A DNA stretch of 13,837 nucleotides from Patescibacteria group bacterium UBA6257 (lineage in GTDB: Bacteria > Patescibacteriota > Minisyncoccia > UBA6257), in NCBI GenBank assembly GCA_002440845.1, contig DJVL01000003.1, forward strand, positions 1-13,837, read 5' to 3'. A program made the translations under genes and the position numbers. This document shows, one piece after another, positions 7,345-13,164 of the stretch; positions within the stretch are counted from its first letter, which is position 1; each line of letters begins with the position of its first letter. Under the pieces are notes generated by a model. The model searched no databases, was not told the DNA's origin, and was given only the letters and a program-made list of their open reading frames with translations.

Positions 7345-7833
7345 TTAAATAAGGTCTATTGGCTTGATTACAACTCTTCTGTCTTCACCCTCTCCTATGC
7401 TTTCTGTTTTAATCCTATCGTCTTTGGCCAGTTCAAGATGGACAATTCTGCGTTCATAGGGGCCCATAGGACGCAATACTACGGCTTTCTTTTCCTGAAG
7501 AGCTTCCTCAGCCAAATTTTTAGCCAATTTTACAATTGAATCATTTTTATCCATCCGATAAGAATTAATGTCAATAATAAAATTAATTCTCTCCGAAATT
7601 TCTTTTCTGACCAGCATCCGAGCGATGTGCTGCAGCGACTGCAAATTGATTCCATATTGTCCGATTAAGAAATTGGATTCTTGTGTTTTTACATTGCAAA
7701 CATATGATTTTTTTTCACCTTCTTCCTTCTTTATTATTTCCACGCTTCCTTTGAACCCCATTTTTGAAATCATCTCTTCAATAATTCTTTTTATTTTTTT
7801 TTCCATTTCAAGATCTTCATTATTCTTTTCCAT
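7345..7833 (-). CDS. khpB: KhpB/Jag RNA-binding protein (KH-R3H)
   Basis: A 162-residue protein with the two C-terminal domains of Jag/KhpB (EloR). The KH domain has the GxxG loop as LIGQYGINLQSLQHIAR (56-72). The R3H domain has RPMGPYERRIVHLEL (121-135), containing the R-x4-H-type helix (R128/R129, H132) that binds single-stranded nucleic acid. The protein ends in IKP, typical of the family. In other bacteria it pairs with KhpA as an RNA chaperone affecting cell elongation and septation. The N-terminal Jag_N domain of Firmicutes versions is absent; a short charged segment precedes the KH domain. It follows yidC by 29 bases, as in many oriC regions. The symbol jag is also used. Confidence 0.93.
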   Translation of the reverse strand: MEKNNEDLEMEKKIKRIIEEMISKMGFKGSVEIIKKEEGEKKSYVCNVKTQESNFLIGQYGINLQSLQHIARMLVRKEISERINFIIDINSYRMDKNDSIVKLAKNLAEEALQEKKAVVLRPMGPYERRIVHLELAKDDRIKTESIGEGEDRRVVIKPIDLI

Positions 7834-7847
7834 GTATTTAGAATTTA
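7834..7847. repeat. Copy of the AT-rich dispersed word GTATTTAGAATTTA
   Basis: Identical over 14 bases to 7234-7247, exactly 600 bases away. The two copies bracket khpB. The copy lies directly against the khpB ATG, in its 5' leader. Confidence 0.5.
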
Positions 7848-7862
7848 AATATTATCTTTGAA

Positions 7863-8627
7863 TTATTTTTCCGCTTTTTCTTTTTTAAGCAGAAGCTCTT
7901 TCTGCTGGATTATGGCAAAAACCGTTGAAACAAGCCAATAAAGCGCCAGCCCTGCCGGAAACTTTATACCAATAAACAATGTAAGGAGAGGTCCGAGATA
8001 AAGCATCTGCTGGGTCATAATTTGGGAAAAATCCTGATTATCCGCTTTTTTGACCACCGCGGGCTGGCTCTTCATCAGCATTTTTGTCTGATAATATTGA
8101 GCAAACGCGGCTAGGACAACCAGAAGAATATGCGGCAAGCTCTCAAGCGTAAGGCTACGGAAATCGAGCGCTTTTGACAAATCCACAATACCCAAAAAAT
8201 ATTGGTTTATTTGGCCTGGATTTTTTACAAAAGAATAAAGAATGTTTTGTTCAACTACTAGACCCCCTTGGGATATATTGAACAAAACTCTGTAAATAGC
8301 TATTAAAAAAACTAGCTGGAAAACGACAGGCAAACAACCGGAAAAAGGGTTGACTTTGTTGGTTTTATAAAACTCCATGAGCGCTCGACTTTGTTTTTCT
8401 TTGTCTTTTTTATATTTTTCCTGTATTTCCTTTATTTTTGGCTGGAGATCTTGCATTTTTTTCTGAGATTCTATTTGCTTCCGGCTCAAAGGAATAAGAA
8501 TAAATTTTATAATCAGGGTAATTATAACAATAGCAATTCCAAAATCGTGAAGAGGGATTATATCATATACAAAAACAAGCAAATTATATATAGGCCTATA
8601 AACAAATTCGTTAAATAAAAAAACCAT
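7863..8627 (-). CDS. yidC: YidC/Oxa1 membrane protein insertase
   Basis: A 254-residue insertase of the short YidC2-like type, with no large periplasmic domain. It helps membrane proteins enter and fold in the cytoplasmic membrane, alone or with SecYEG. Visible parts are the helix IAIVIITLIIKFILIPL (31-47), the charged cytoplasmic coiled-coil hairpin (about 49-90), NPFSGCLPVVFQ (93-104), a helix at 164-180, and FPAGLALYWLVS (223-234), a hallmark of the last helices. The positively charged groove residue, arginine in most YidC proteins, appears to be Lys41. The tail is short and basic (KKEKAEK), which may aid ribosome contact. It lies 17 bases after rnpA. It could translate membrane proteins of the neighbouring glycan cluster into the membrane, but this is a general role. 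Confidence 0.96.
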   Translation of the reverse strand: MVFLFNEFVYRPIYNLLVFVYDIIPLHDFGIAIVIITLIIKFILIPLSRKQIESQKKMQDLQPKIKEIQEKYKKDKEKQSRALMEFYKTNKVNPFSGCLPVVFQLVFLIAIYRVLFNISQGGLVVEQNILYSFVKNPGQINQYFLGIVDLSKALDFRSLTLESLPHILLVVLAAFAQYYQTKMLMKSQPAVVKKADNQDFSQIMTQQMLYLGPLLTLFIGIKFPAGLALYWLVSTVFAIIQQKELLLKKEKAEK

Positions 8628-8644
8628 AATTTATTTTTTTAATT

Positions 8645-8992
8645 TTAATCGATTATCAAGTTAGCTTTTTGCAAAATTTTTTCCATTTTTTCCCGCTTTT
8701 TTTCTGGCTTTTCCGCGCTATTTTTGTCTTTTTTAACAATAACTACAATATCCATCCCTTTCTTTATTTTTTTCAGATTATCCTTAAAAAATCCTCTGAG
8801 CTGTCTTTTTATCCTGTTTCTTTCTGTCGCTTTCGAAAAATATTTTGCTCCTACTGAAAATCCAATTCTGGATTCATCCAGGCCGTTTTTTGCATATTTT
8901 AGGGAAATATTTTCAAAACAAAAAAAATTGCCGTATTTGTACACTTTTTCAAAGTCTTTTCTTTCAGTCAGGCGATTTTTTTGCGGTAGCAT
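8645..8992 (-). CDS. rnpA: Ribonuclease P protein component
   Basis: A 115-residue basic protein that binds the RNase P RNA and aids 5' maturation of tRNA precursors. MLPQKNRLTERKDFEKVYKYG matches the usual N-terminus, FSVGAKYFSKATERNRIKRQLRGFF holds the RNR signature (KATERNRIKR, 54-63), and GMDIVVIVKK (79-88) is the central strand. I chose ATG 8992 because it gives the standard N-terminus and starts 2 bases after the rpmH stop. The frame stays open to an ATG at 9055, which would add 21 basic residues and overlap rpmH, resembling the extended arrangement described for Thermus. The C-terminal 25 residues are unusually Lys/Glu-rich. Confidence 0.95.
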   Translation of the reverse strand: MLPQKNRLTERKDFEKVYKYGNFFCFENISLKYAKNGLDESRIGFSVGAKYFSKATERNRIKRQLRGFFKDNLKKIKKGMDIVVIVKKDKNSAEKPEKKREKMEKILQKANLIID

Positions 8993-8994
8993 AG

Positions 8995-9129
8995 CTAAAC
9001 AGTTAACCTTTTTCGGCCCTTTTGCCGCCTTCTTTTGACAACTTTTTTTCCGCATTTGGTCATTTTTCTTTTTCTAAATCCGTGTTTTTTCTTTCTTTTC
9101 AAGCTTTTAGGCTTATACGTTTGGCTCAT
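8995..9129 (-). CDS. rpmH: 50S ribosomal protein bL34
   Basis: A 44-codon gene. The product carries the L34 signature: the YKPKSLKRKKKHGFRKR start, then GKKVVKRRRQKGRKRLTV at the C-terminus, against the canonical HGFRxRM...G-R-x-V-L-x-x-RRxKGRxxL. It is extremely basic, as expected for this rRNA-bound protein of the large subunit. ATG 9129 gives the normal length. No Shine-Dalgarno sequence is seen in the ~39-base leader. It is the first gene of rpmH-rnpA-yidC-khpB and diverges from dnaA, as at many bacterial origins. One Cys (residue 26) lies where the family usually has small residues. Confidence 0.95.
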   Translation of the reverse strand: MSQTYKPKSLKRKKKHGFRKRKMTKCGKKVVKRRRQKGRKRLTV

Positions 9130-9174
9130 AATATTGTTAGATAAATTATTAATACATCCGTCAATTCAATTAAA

Positions 9175-9203
9175 AGTTTATCAGTTTTTAGGGCCAAAGT
9201 CAA
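9175..9203 (-). promoter_or_regulatory. Promoter of rpmH-rnpA-yidC-khpB
   Basis: Minus strand: -35 TTGACT (9203-9198), 17-base spacer, -10 TAAACT (9180-9175) with an extended TGA just upstream. Transcription should start near 9168, leaving a leader of about 39 bases before ATG 9129. Confidence 0.6.
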
Positions 9204-9300
9204 TGAAAAACTTGCCAATCATAAATGCGTCAGGCTTTACTAATGCAAAAATTACCAATATGCTATTTATTAATCGGGGGAGTTGCCTGCTTTGCGTCAG

Positions 9301-9331
9301 TTATCACAGATTATCAACAAGTTTATCCACG
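9301..9331 (+). promoter_or_regulatory. DnaA-box cluster upstream of dnaA (origin arm 1)
   Basis: Three DnaA-box-like 9-mers in the same orientation: TTATCACAG (9301-9309), TTATCAACA (9311-9319) and TTATCCACG (9323-9331, one mismatch to TTATNCACA). They lie in the 272-base gap between the divergent rpmH and dnaA genes and about 30 bases before the dnaA -10 element. Besides origin function, they would suit DnaA autorepression. Confidence 0.65.
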
Positions 9332-9358
9332 TTTCTCTATTCTTTTATATTTCGGGTA

Positions 9359-9367
9359 TGGTATACT
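9359..9367 (+). promoter_or_regulatory. dnaA promoter, extended -10 element
   Basis: TGGTATACT gives an extended -10 (TGn plus TATACT). No good -35 hexamer is seen 17 bases upstream. Transcription would start near 9374, about 28 bases before the dnaA ATG. Confidence 0.5.
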
Positions 9368-9401
9368 TAGGCTAGCGAGTTTTCTAGTTTATGAAATATT
9401 T

Positions 9402-10769
9402 ATGACTAATACAGAGCTTTGGCAAGCTGTCCTTTCGGAAATTGAGCTTTCTATTTCCAAGGCCAACTTTATAACCTGGTTCAAAAATACGTCAATTTTT
9501 TCCAATAAAAATGGTCAAGTAATCATAAGTGTTCCCAATGGATTTGCCAAGGAATGGCTTGAAAACAAATACAACCTCTATATCCTGCGAGCATTGAGAA
9601 ATATCCAGGAAGACATAAAAACGGTTTCCTGCATCATCGCCGCTAACCAAGAATCGACAGAAAAAAAGATCTCTATGGTTGATGCCGTAGTTCCTTCAAA
9701 TAACGCTTTTTTTCGGGAAAAAAGGGCTCCTATAAATCAGGAAAGCAATTTGAACCACAAATATACTTTTGATAATTTTGTAGTAGGAGGCAGCAATGAA
9801 CTTGCAAAAGCGGCTTGTTTTGCTGTTTCTCAAAACCTGGGGAGCGTTTATAACCCTCTTTTTATCTATGGAGGCGTAGGCCTGGGAAAAACCCATTTAA
9901 TCCAATCGATTGGCAACGAAATACTAAAAAACAATCCTGAACATAAGATAAAGTATATAACTTCAGAAAGATTCACAAGTGAGCTTATTGATTCCATAAA
10001 AACAGGAAAGATAAGGGATTTTAAGGATTATTACCAAAAAATCGACTTATTGATCATTGACGATATCCAATTTATATCAGGAAAGGAAAAAACGCAGGAA
10101 GAATTTTTTCATATTTTCAACCATTTATACCAATTAAACAAGCAAATAGTTCTTTCTAGCGACAGAGCACCCAAGGCCATACAAATATTGGAAGAAAGGC
10201 TTAAATCGCGCTTTGAAGGCGGCATGATAGCTGATATTATCCGCCCAGATTTTGAAACAAGAGTGGCCATATTAAGAAAAAAAGCTCTTGACCAGGAAAT
10301 GGAAATTAACGACGATGCCCTAGAATTTATTGCCGAAAACATAAAAAACAACATCCGCGAACTAGAAGGGGCTTTTAATAGGGTTTTTGTTTCCGCCCAG
10401 CTTTCTAAAAATAAAATTGATCTCAATTATGTAAAAAAAATGTTGTCGGAAATTATTTCCAGTGGCAAAAAAAAGGGAGTAACCCATAAACACGTCATAA
10501 AAACAGTGTCTGCTTTTTATGATATAACTGAAACTGATTTAATAGCTAAAAACAGGAAGCAGGAAGTCGTAAAACCAAGACAAATCGCAATGTATCTCAT
10601 GAGAAGCGAGCTTCAATATTCTTTTCCCAATATCGGGGATCGAATGGGAGGCCGCGACCATACTACCGCCCTTCACGCTTACGAAAAAATAGCTGAATTA
10701 ATAGAAAGGGAAGAAAAAATAGCCGAGGAAATAAACTATCTCAGAGAACAGCTCTATTCTATAAATTAA
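9402..10769 (+). CDS. dnaA: Chromosomal replication initiator DnaA
   Basis: A 455-residue AAA+ ATPase that binds DnaA boxes, melts oriC and recruits the helicase loader. Domain I (about 1-80) begins MTNTELWQAVLSEIELSIS and has the conserved TWFKNT. A short variable linker (about 85-118) follows. Domain III contains Walker A GGVGLGKTH (157-165), Walker B LLIIDDIQF (216-224), sensor I around LSSDRAP (251-257), the likely arginine finger R270 in LKSRFEGG, and sensor II NIRELEGAFNR (317-327). Domain IV has the DNA-binding signature GGRDHTTALHA (416-426). I chose ATG 9402 because it gives a standard N-terminus. The frame is open upstream to 9225, but that stretch holds the promoter and DnaA boxes and encodes no domain-like sequence. 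No Shine-Dalgarno is evident. Confidence 0.98.
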   Translation: MTNTELWQAVLSEIELSISKANFITWFKNTSIFSNKNGQVIISVPNGFAKEWLENKYNLYILRALRNIQEDIKTVSCIIAANQESTEKKISMVDAVVPSNNAFFREKRAPINQESNLNHKYTFDNFVVGGSNELAKAACFAVSQNLGSVYNPLFIYGGVGLGKTHLIQSIGNEILKNNPEHKIKYITSERFTSELIDSIKTGKIRDFKDYYQKIDLLIIDDIQFISGKEKTQEEFFHIFNHLYQLNKQIVLSSDRAPKAIQILEERLKSRFEGGMIADIIRPDFETRVAILRKKALDQEMEINDDALEFIAENIKNNIRELEGAFNRVFVSAQLSKNKIDLNYVKKMLSEIISSGKKKGVTHKHVIKTVSAFYDITETDLIAKNRKQEVVKPRQIAMYLMRSELQYSFPNIGDRMGGRDHTTALHAYEKIAELIEREEKIAEEINYLREQLYSIN

Positions 10770-10790
10770 TTGCTGATTCCAGGTTGTTTT

Positions 10791-11000
10791 AGTGGATAAT
10801 TTGTGCAAAACCGCTGGAATAACTCTGTGTAAAATTTGTCTAAAATAATTTCTCTGTCTGTTTCTGGCTTGTGTCTTACTTTTTTACTTAATTAATTTAA
10901 TATTTTATCAGCGCTCTCCAGTCATATAAAAATAAAACTTATCCAGTATATATCAACACTTTATTTGCTTTATTTAAGTCAAAAAATGGGCTTATCCACA
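10791..11000. other. Probable oriC, arm 2: DnaA-box cluster and AT-rich unwinding region between dnaA and dnaN
   Basis: Box-like sites reading on the minus strand: TTATCCACT (10791-10799), TTTTGCACA (10802-10810) and TTTTACACA (10826-10834). Reading on the plus strand: TTATCCAGT (10939-10947), the poorer ATATCAACA (10950-10958) and a perfect TTATCCACA (10992-11000). Between the two groups 10888-10908 is pure A/T (21 bases) and is the best unwinding-element candidate. The surrounding genes diverge from this area. The origin assignment follows from box content and dnaA-dnaN context. Confidence 0.7.
10992..11000 (+). promoter_or_regulatory. Perfect DnaA box upstream of dnaN
   Basis: TTATCCACA is an exact match to the high-affinity DnaA consensus and the only perfect one in the window. 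It ends 12 bases before the dnaN -10 hexamer, so bound DnaA would cover the -35 region. Confidence 0.8.
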
Positions 11001-11012
11001 GAAACGAGCCTG

Positions 11013-11018
11013 TATAAT
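11013..11018 (+). promoter_or_regulatory. dnaN promoter, -10 element
   Basis: A perfect TATAAT, preceded by TG, lies 37 bases before the dnaN ATG. The -35 position is occupied by the DnaA box region and shows no consensus hexamer. Confidence 0.5.
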
Positions 11019-11055
11019 AAATAGTAGTAACTTTAAATAATTTTATTAAACTATT

Positions 11056-12213
11056 ATGAAATTAATTTGTACTCAAGATAATTTTAAAAAAGCAATATAT
11101 AACACAGAAAGGATTGTTTCCAAGCAAAACACCTTACCTATATTGAATAATATTTTATTTGAAGCAAAAAAAGGTTTTTTAGTGCTTTCTGCGACAAATT
11201 TAGAAATGGGAGCTCAGGTAAAAGTGGGAGTTAAGGTAGAAAAAGAAGGTAAAATAACTATTCCAGCGAAAATAATTAGTAGTTTTTCTAATAATCTTCC
11301 TCAAGGAGAAAATGTTTTAATAGAAGGTATTGAACAGGGGATAAAAATAAAAAGTGGCTCTTTTAAGGCAATTATAAAAGGGATATCAGCTGATGATTTT
11401 CCATTAATTCCTAAAAAAAGCAGTGAATATCTATTAAATATTAGCAGTATTGATTTAAAAAATATTTTATCTAAGGAAATGGTGTCTGTGGCTCAAAATG
11501 AAACCAGGCAAGAACTTACTGGGATAAACCTTATTTTAAGCCAAAAAGAGATATTTTTTGCTTCAACCGACAGCTTTCGTCTTTCTGAAAGTAAAATTAG
11601 TGTAAACAAGGAGAATATAAACAAAGAGGTTTTTGAGGCTTATATAAATAAAAAAGACAGTATTATTATTCCATTTGGAACATTAAATGAAGTAATGAGA
11701 ATTATTTCTAATAATGAAGAATGTGATGTAAAAATAACAATTGAATCCGGGCAAATATTTTTTGAAATAGAAGAGACTAAAATTGTTTCAAGGTTGATTA
11801 ATGGAAAATATCCTGAATATAAGCATATAATGCCAAAAGATTATAAAACCAGGGTAGTTTTAGAAAAAAGCGTGTTTCAAAACGCGGTAAAAATGGCTAA
11901 TATTTTTGCTTCGGGAAAATCAGGAGAGATTTCAATTAAAATTGACTCTGGAGCAAAGAAAATTTTTATAGGCGCTAGTAGTGCGGAAACCGGAGAAAAC
12001 TCAACAGAGCTCAAATTTGACGTTTCTGGACCATCTCAAGAAGTAATTTTAAATTCAAAATATCTTTTAGATGGAATTAATAGCATCTCAACTTTCAACG
12101 TGGCTTTTCTTATGAACAGTGAATCAACACCAATCGCTTTAAAGGAAATAAATGAACAAACCGGCGAAGTTTTACATGATTTTACCTATATCGTGATGCC
12201 AATTAAGAATTAA
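11056..12213 (+). CDS. dnaN: DNA polymerase III sliding clamp, beta subunit
   Basis: A 385-residue protein, normal length for the beta clamp (about 365-385), with three similar domains that dimerise into a ring around DNA and hold polymerase III and other partners. The N-terminus MKLICTQDNFKKAIYNTERIVSKQ, LPILNNILFEAK (26-37), the TDSFRLSESK stretch in domain II, GKYPEYKHIMPK (about 249-260), and the C-terminal end TYIVMPIKN (the family's Y-x-x-MP-x-R/K) are all typical. It lies 286 bases after dnaA across an origin region, with its own -10 element, and 19 bases before trxB. Codon use is more AT-rich than in trxB. There is no Shine-Dalgarno before ATG 11056. Confidence 0.97.
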   Translation: MKLICTQDNFKKAIYNTERIVSKQNTLPILNNILFEAKKGFLVLSATNLEMGAQVKVGVKVEKEGKITIPAKIISSFSNNLPQGENVLIEGIEQGIKIKSGSFKAIIKGISADDFPLIPKKSSEYLLNISSIDLKNILSKEMVSVAQNETRQELTGINLILSQKEIFFASTDSFRLSESKISVNKENINKEVFEAYINKKDSIIIPFGTLNEVMRIISNNEECDVKITIESGQIFFEIEETKIVSRLINGKYPEYKHIMPKDYKTRVVLEKSVFQNAVKMANIFASGKSGEISIKIDSGAKKIFIGASSAETGENSTELKFDVSGPSQEVILNSKYLLDGINSISTFNVAFLMNSESTPIALKEINEQTGEVLHDFTYIVMPIKN

Positions 12214-12232
12214 GAAGAAAGAAGCAAGAAGT

Positions 12233-13162
12233 ATGGAAAATGAAATAAAATATAATCTAGTTATTATTGGTGCGGGACCGGCGGGACTTTCCGCTTCTAT
12301 TTATGCTTCCCGCTACGGAATAAAACACGCTATTATCGGGCAGATTTTGGGCGGACAGATCTCTGAAGCTCATTTAATCGACAATTATCCAGGCATCGAA
12401 AACCTGACTGGAGCTGAGCTTGGAAAAAAACTAGGAGAACATGCTAAAAAGTACGGCGCAGAAATAATCCCAGGCTTGGTTAAAAATATAAAAAAAGAGG
12501 AGGAAGGGAGATTTATTGTAGAACTAGAAAATAAGGAAGCCTTAAAAGCTAAAACTGTGTTACTAGCCACTGGCATGAAGAGGAGAAAGCTGGACATTTT
12601 AGGAGAAAAAGAATTTATGGGAAAAGGCGTTTCCTATTGCGCCACTTGCGACGGTTTTTTCTATAAAAACAAGACTGTCGGAGTGATTGGCGGATCAAAT
12701 AGCGCGGCAGGCGCAGCATTGTATCTGGCTGATATCTGCAAGAAAGTTTATATAATTTATCGTAAAAGCGAGCTTCGCTGCGAGCCTTTTTGGGCTGATT
12801 CAATCAAGAAGAATGAGAAAATAGAAGTTATTTATAAAACCAACGTAGTGAAAATATCCGGCCAGGAAAAGCTGGAAAGGGTTGAACTGGATAATCCACA
12901 TAAAAATAGCAGTTTGCTTGAAATAAGCGGACTCTTTATTGAAGCCGGATCGGATCCATATATAAATTATGCGGATGATTTGGATATTGAAAGCGACAAA
13001 GACGGGTATATAAAAATAAAATCGGACGGCTCCACTTCGGTTTTTGGCATCTTTGCGGCCGGGGACATAACCGACGGATCAAACAAATTCCGCCAAGTCA
13101 TCACTGCCGCGGCCGAAGGCGCCATTGCGGCGAGGAGCATTTTTAATTGGTTGAAAAAATAA
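12233..13162 (+). CDS. trxB: Thioredoxin-disulfide reductase-like FAD enzyme
   Basis: A 309-residue flavoprotein of the low-molecular-weight thioredoxin reductase family. It should pass electrons from NAD(P)H through FAD and a redox disulfide to thioredoxin. FAD binding: IIGAGPAGLSA (11-21) and the C-terminal FAAGDITDG (274-282). Redox centre: SYCATCDG (134-141) with C136 and C139. The nucleotide domain begins GVIGGSNSAAGAA (150-162). The motif that recognises the NADPH 2'-phosphate, HRRxxxR in E. coli-type enzymes, here reads YRKSELR (176-182), so coenzyme preference may differ. It is cotranscribed with dnaN at most 19 bases apart, and its stop is only 2 bases from the convergent regulator gene. 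It could reduce a thioredoxin-like partner other than TrxA. Confidence 0.9.
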   Translation: MENEIKYNLVIIGAGPAGLSASIYASRYGIKHAIIGQILGGQISEAHLIDNYPGIENLTGAELGKKLGEHAKKYGAEIIPGLVKNIKKEEEGRFIVELENKEALKAKTVLLATGMKRRKLDILGEKEFMGKGVSYCATCDGFFYKNKTVGVIGGSNSAAGAALYLADICKKVYIIYRKSELRCEPFWADSIKKNEKIEVIYKTNVVKISGQEKLERVELDNPHKNSSLLEISGLFIEAGSDPYINYADDLDIESDKDGYIKIKSDGSTSVFGIFAAGDITDGSNKFRQVITAAAEGAIAARSIFNWLKK

Positions 13163-13164
13163 TA

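Noticed and set aside
8724..9370. Plus-strand open frames across rnpA/rpmH
   Set aside because: They are Phe/Leu-rich mirror images of Lys-rich rnpA and rpmH on the other strand.
9225..9401. 59-codon upstream extension of the dnaA frame
   Set aside because: It covers the DnaA boxes and the extended -10 element, has no DnaA-like sequence, and the ATG at 9402 gives the standard N-terminus.
11022..11030. TAGTAGTAA near the perfect DnaA box, resembling a DnaA-trio
   Set aside because: The polarity relative to the box at 10992-11000 is opposite to that of known DnaA-trio elements, and no reverse box lies downstream.
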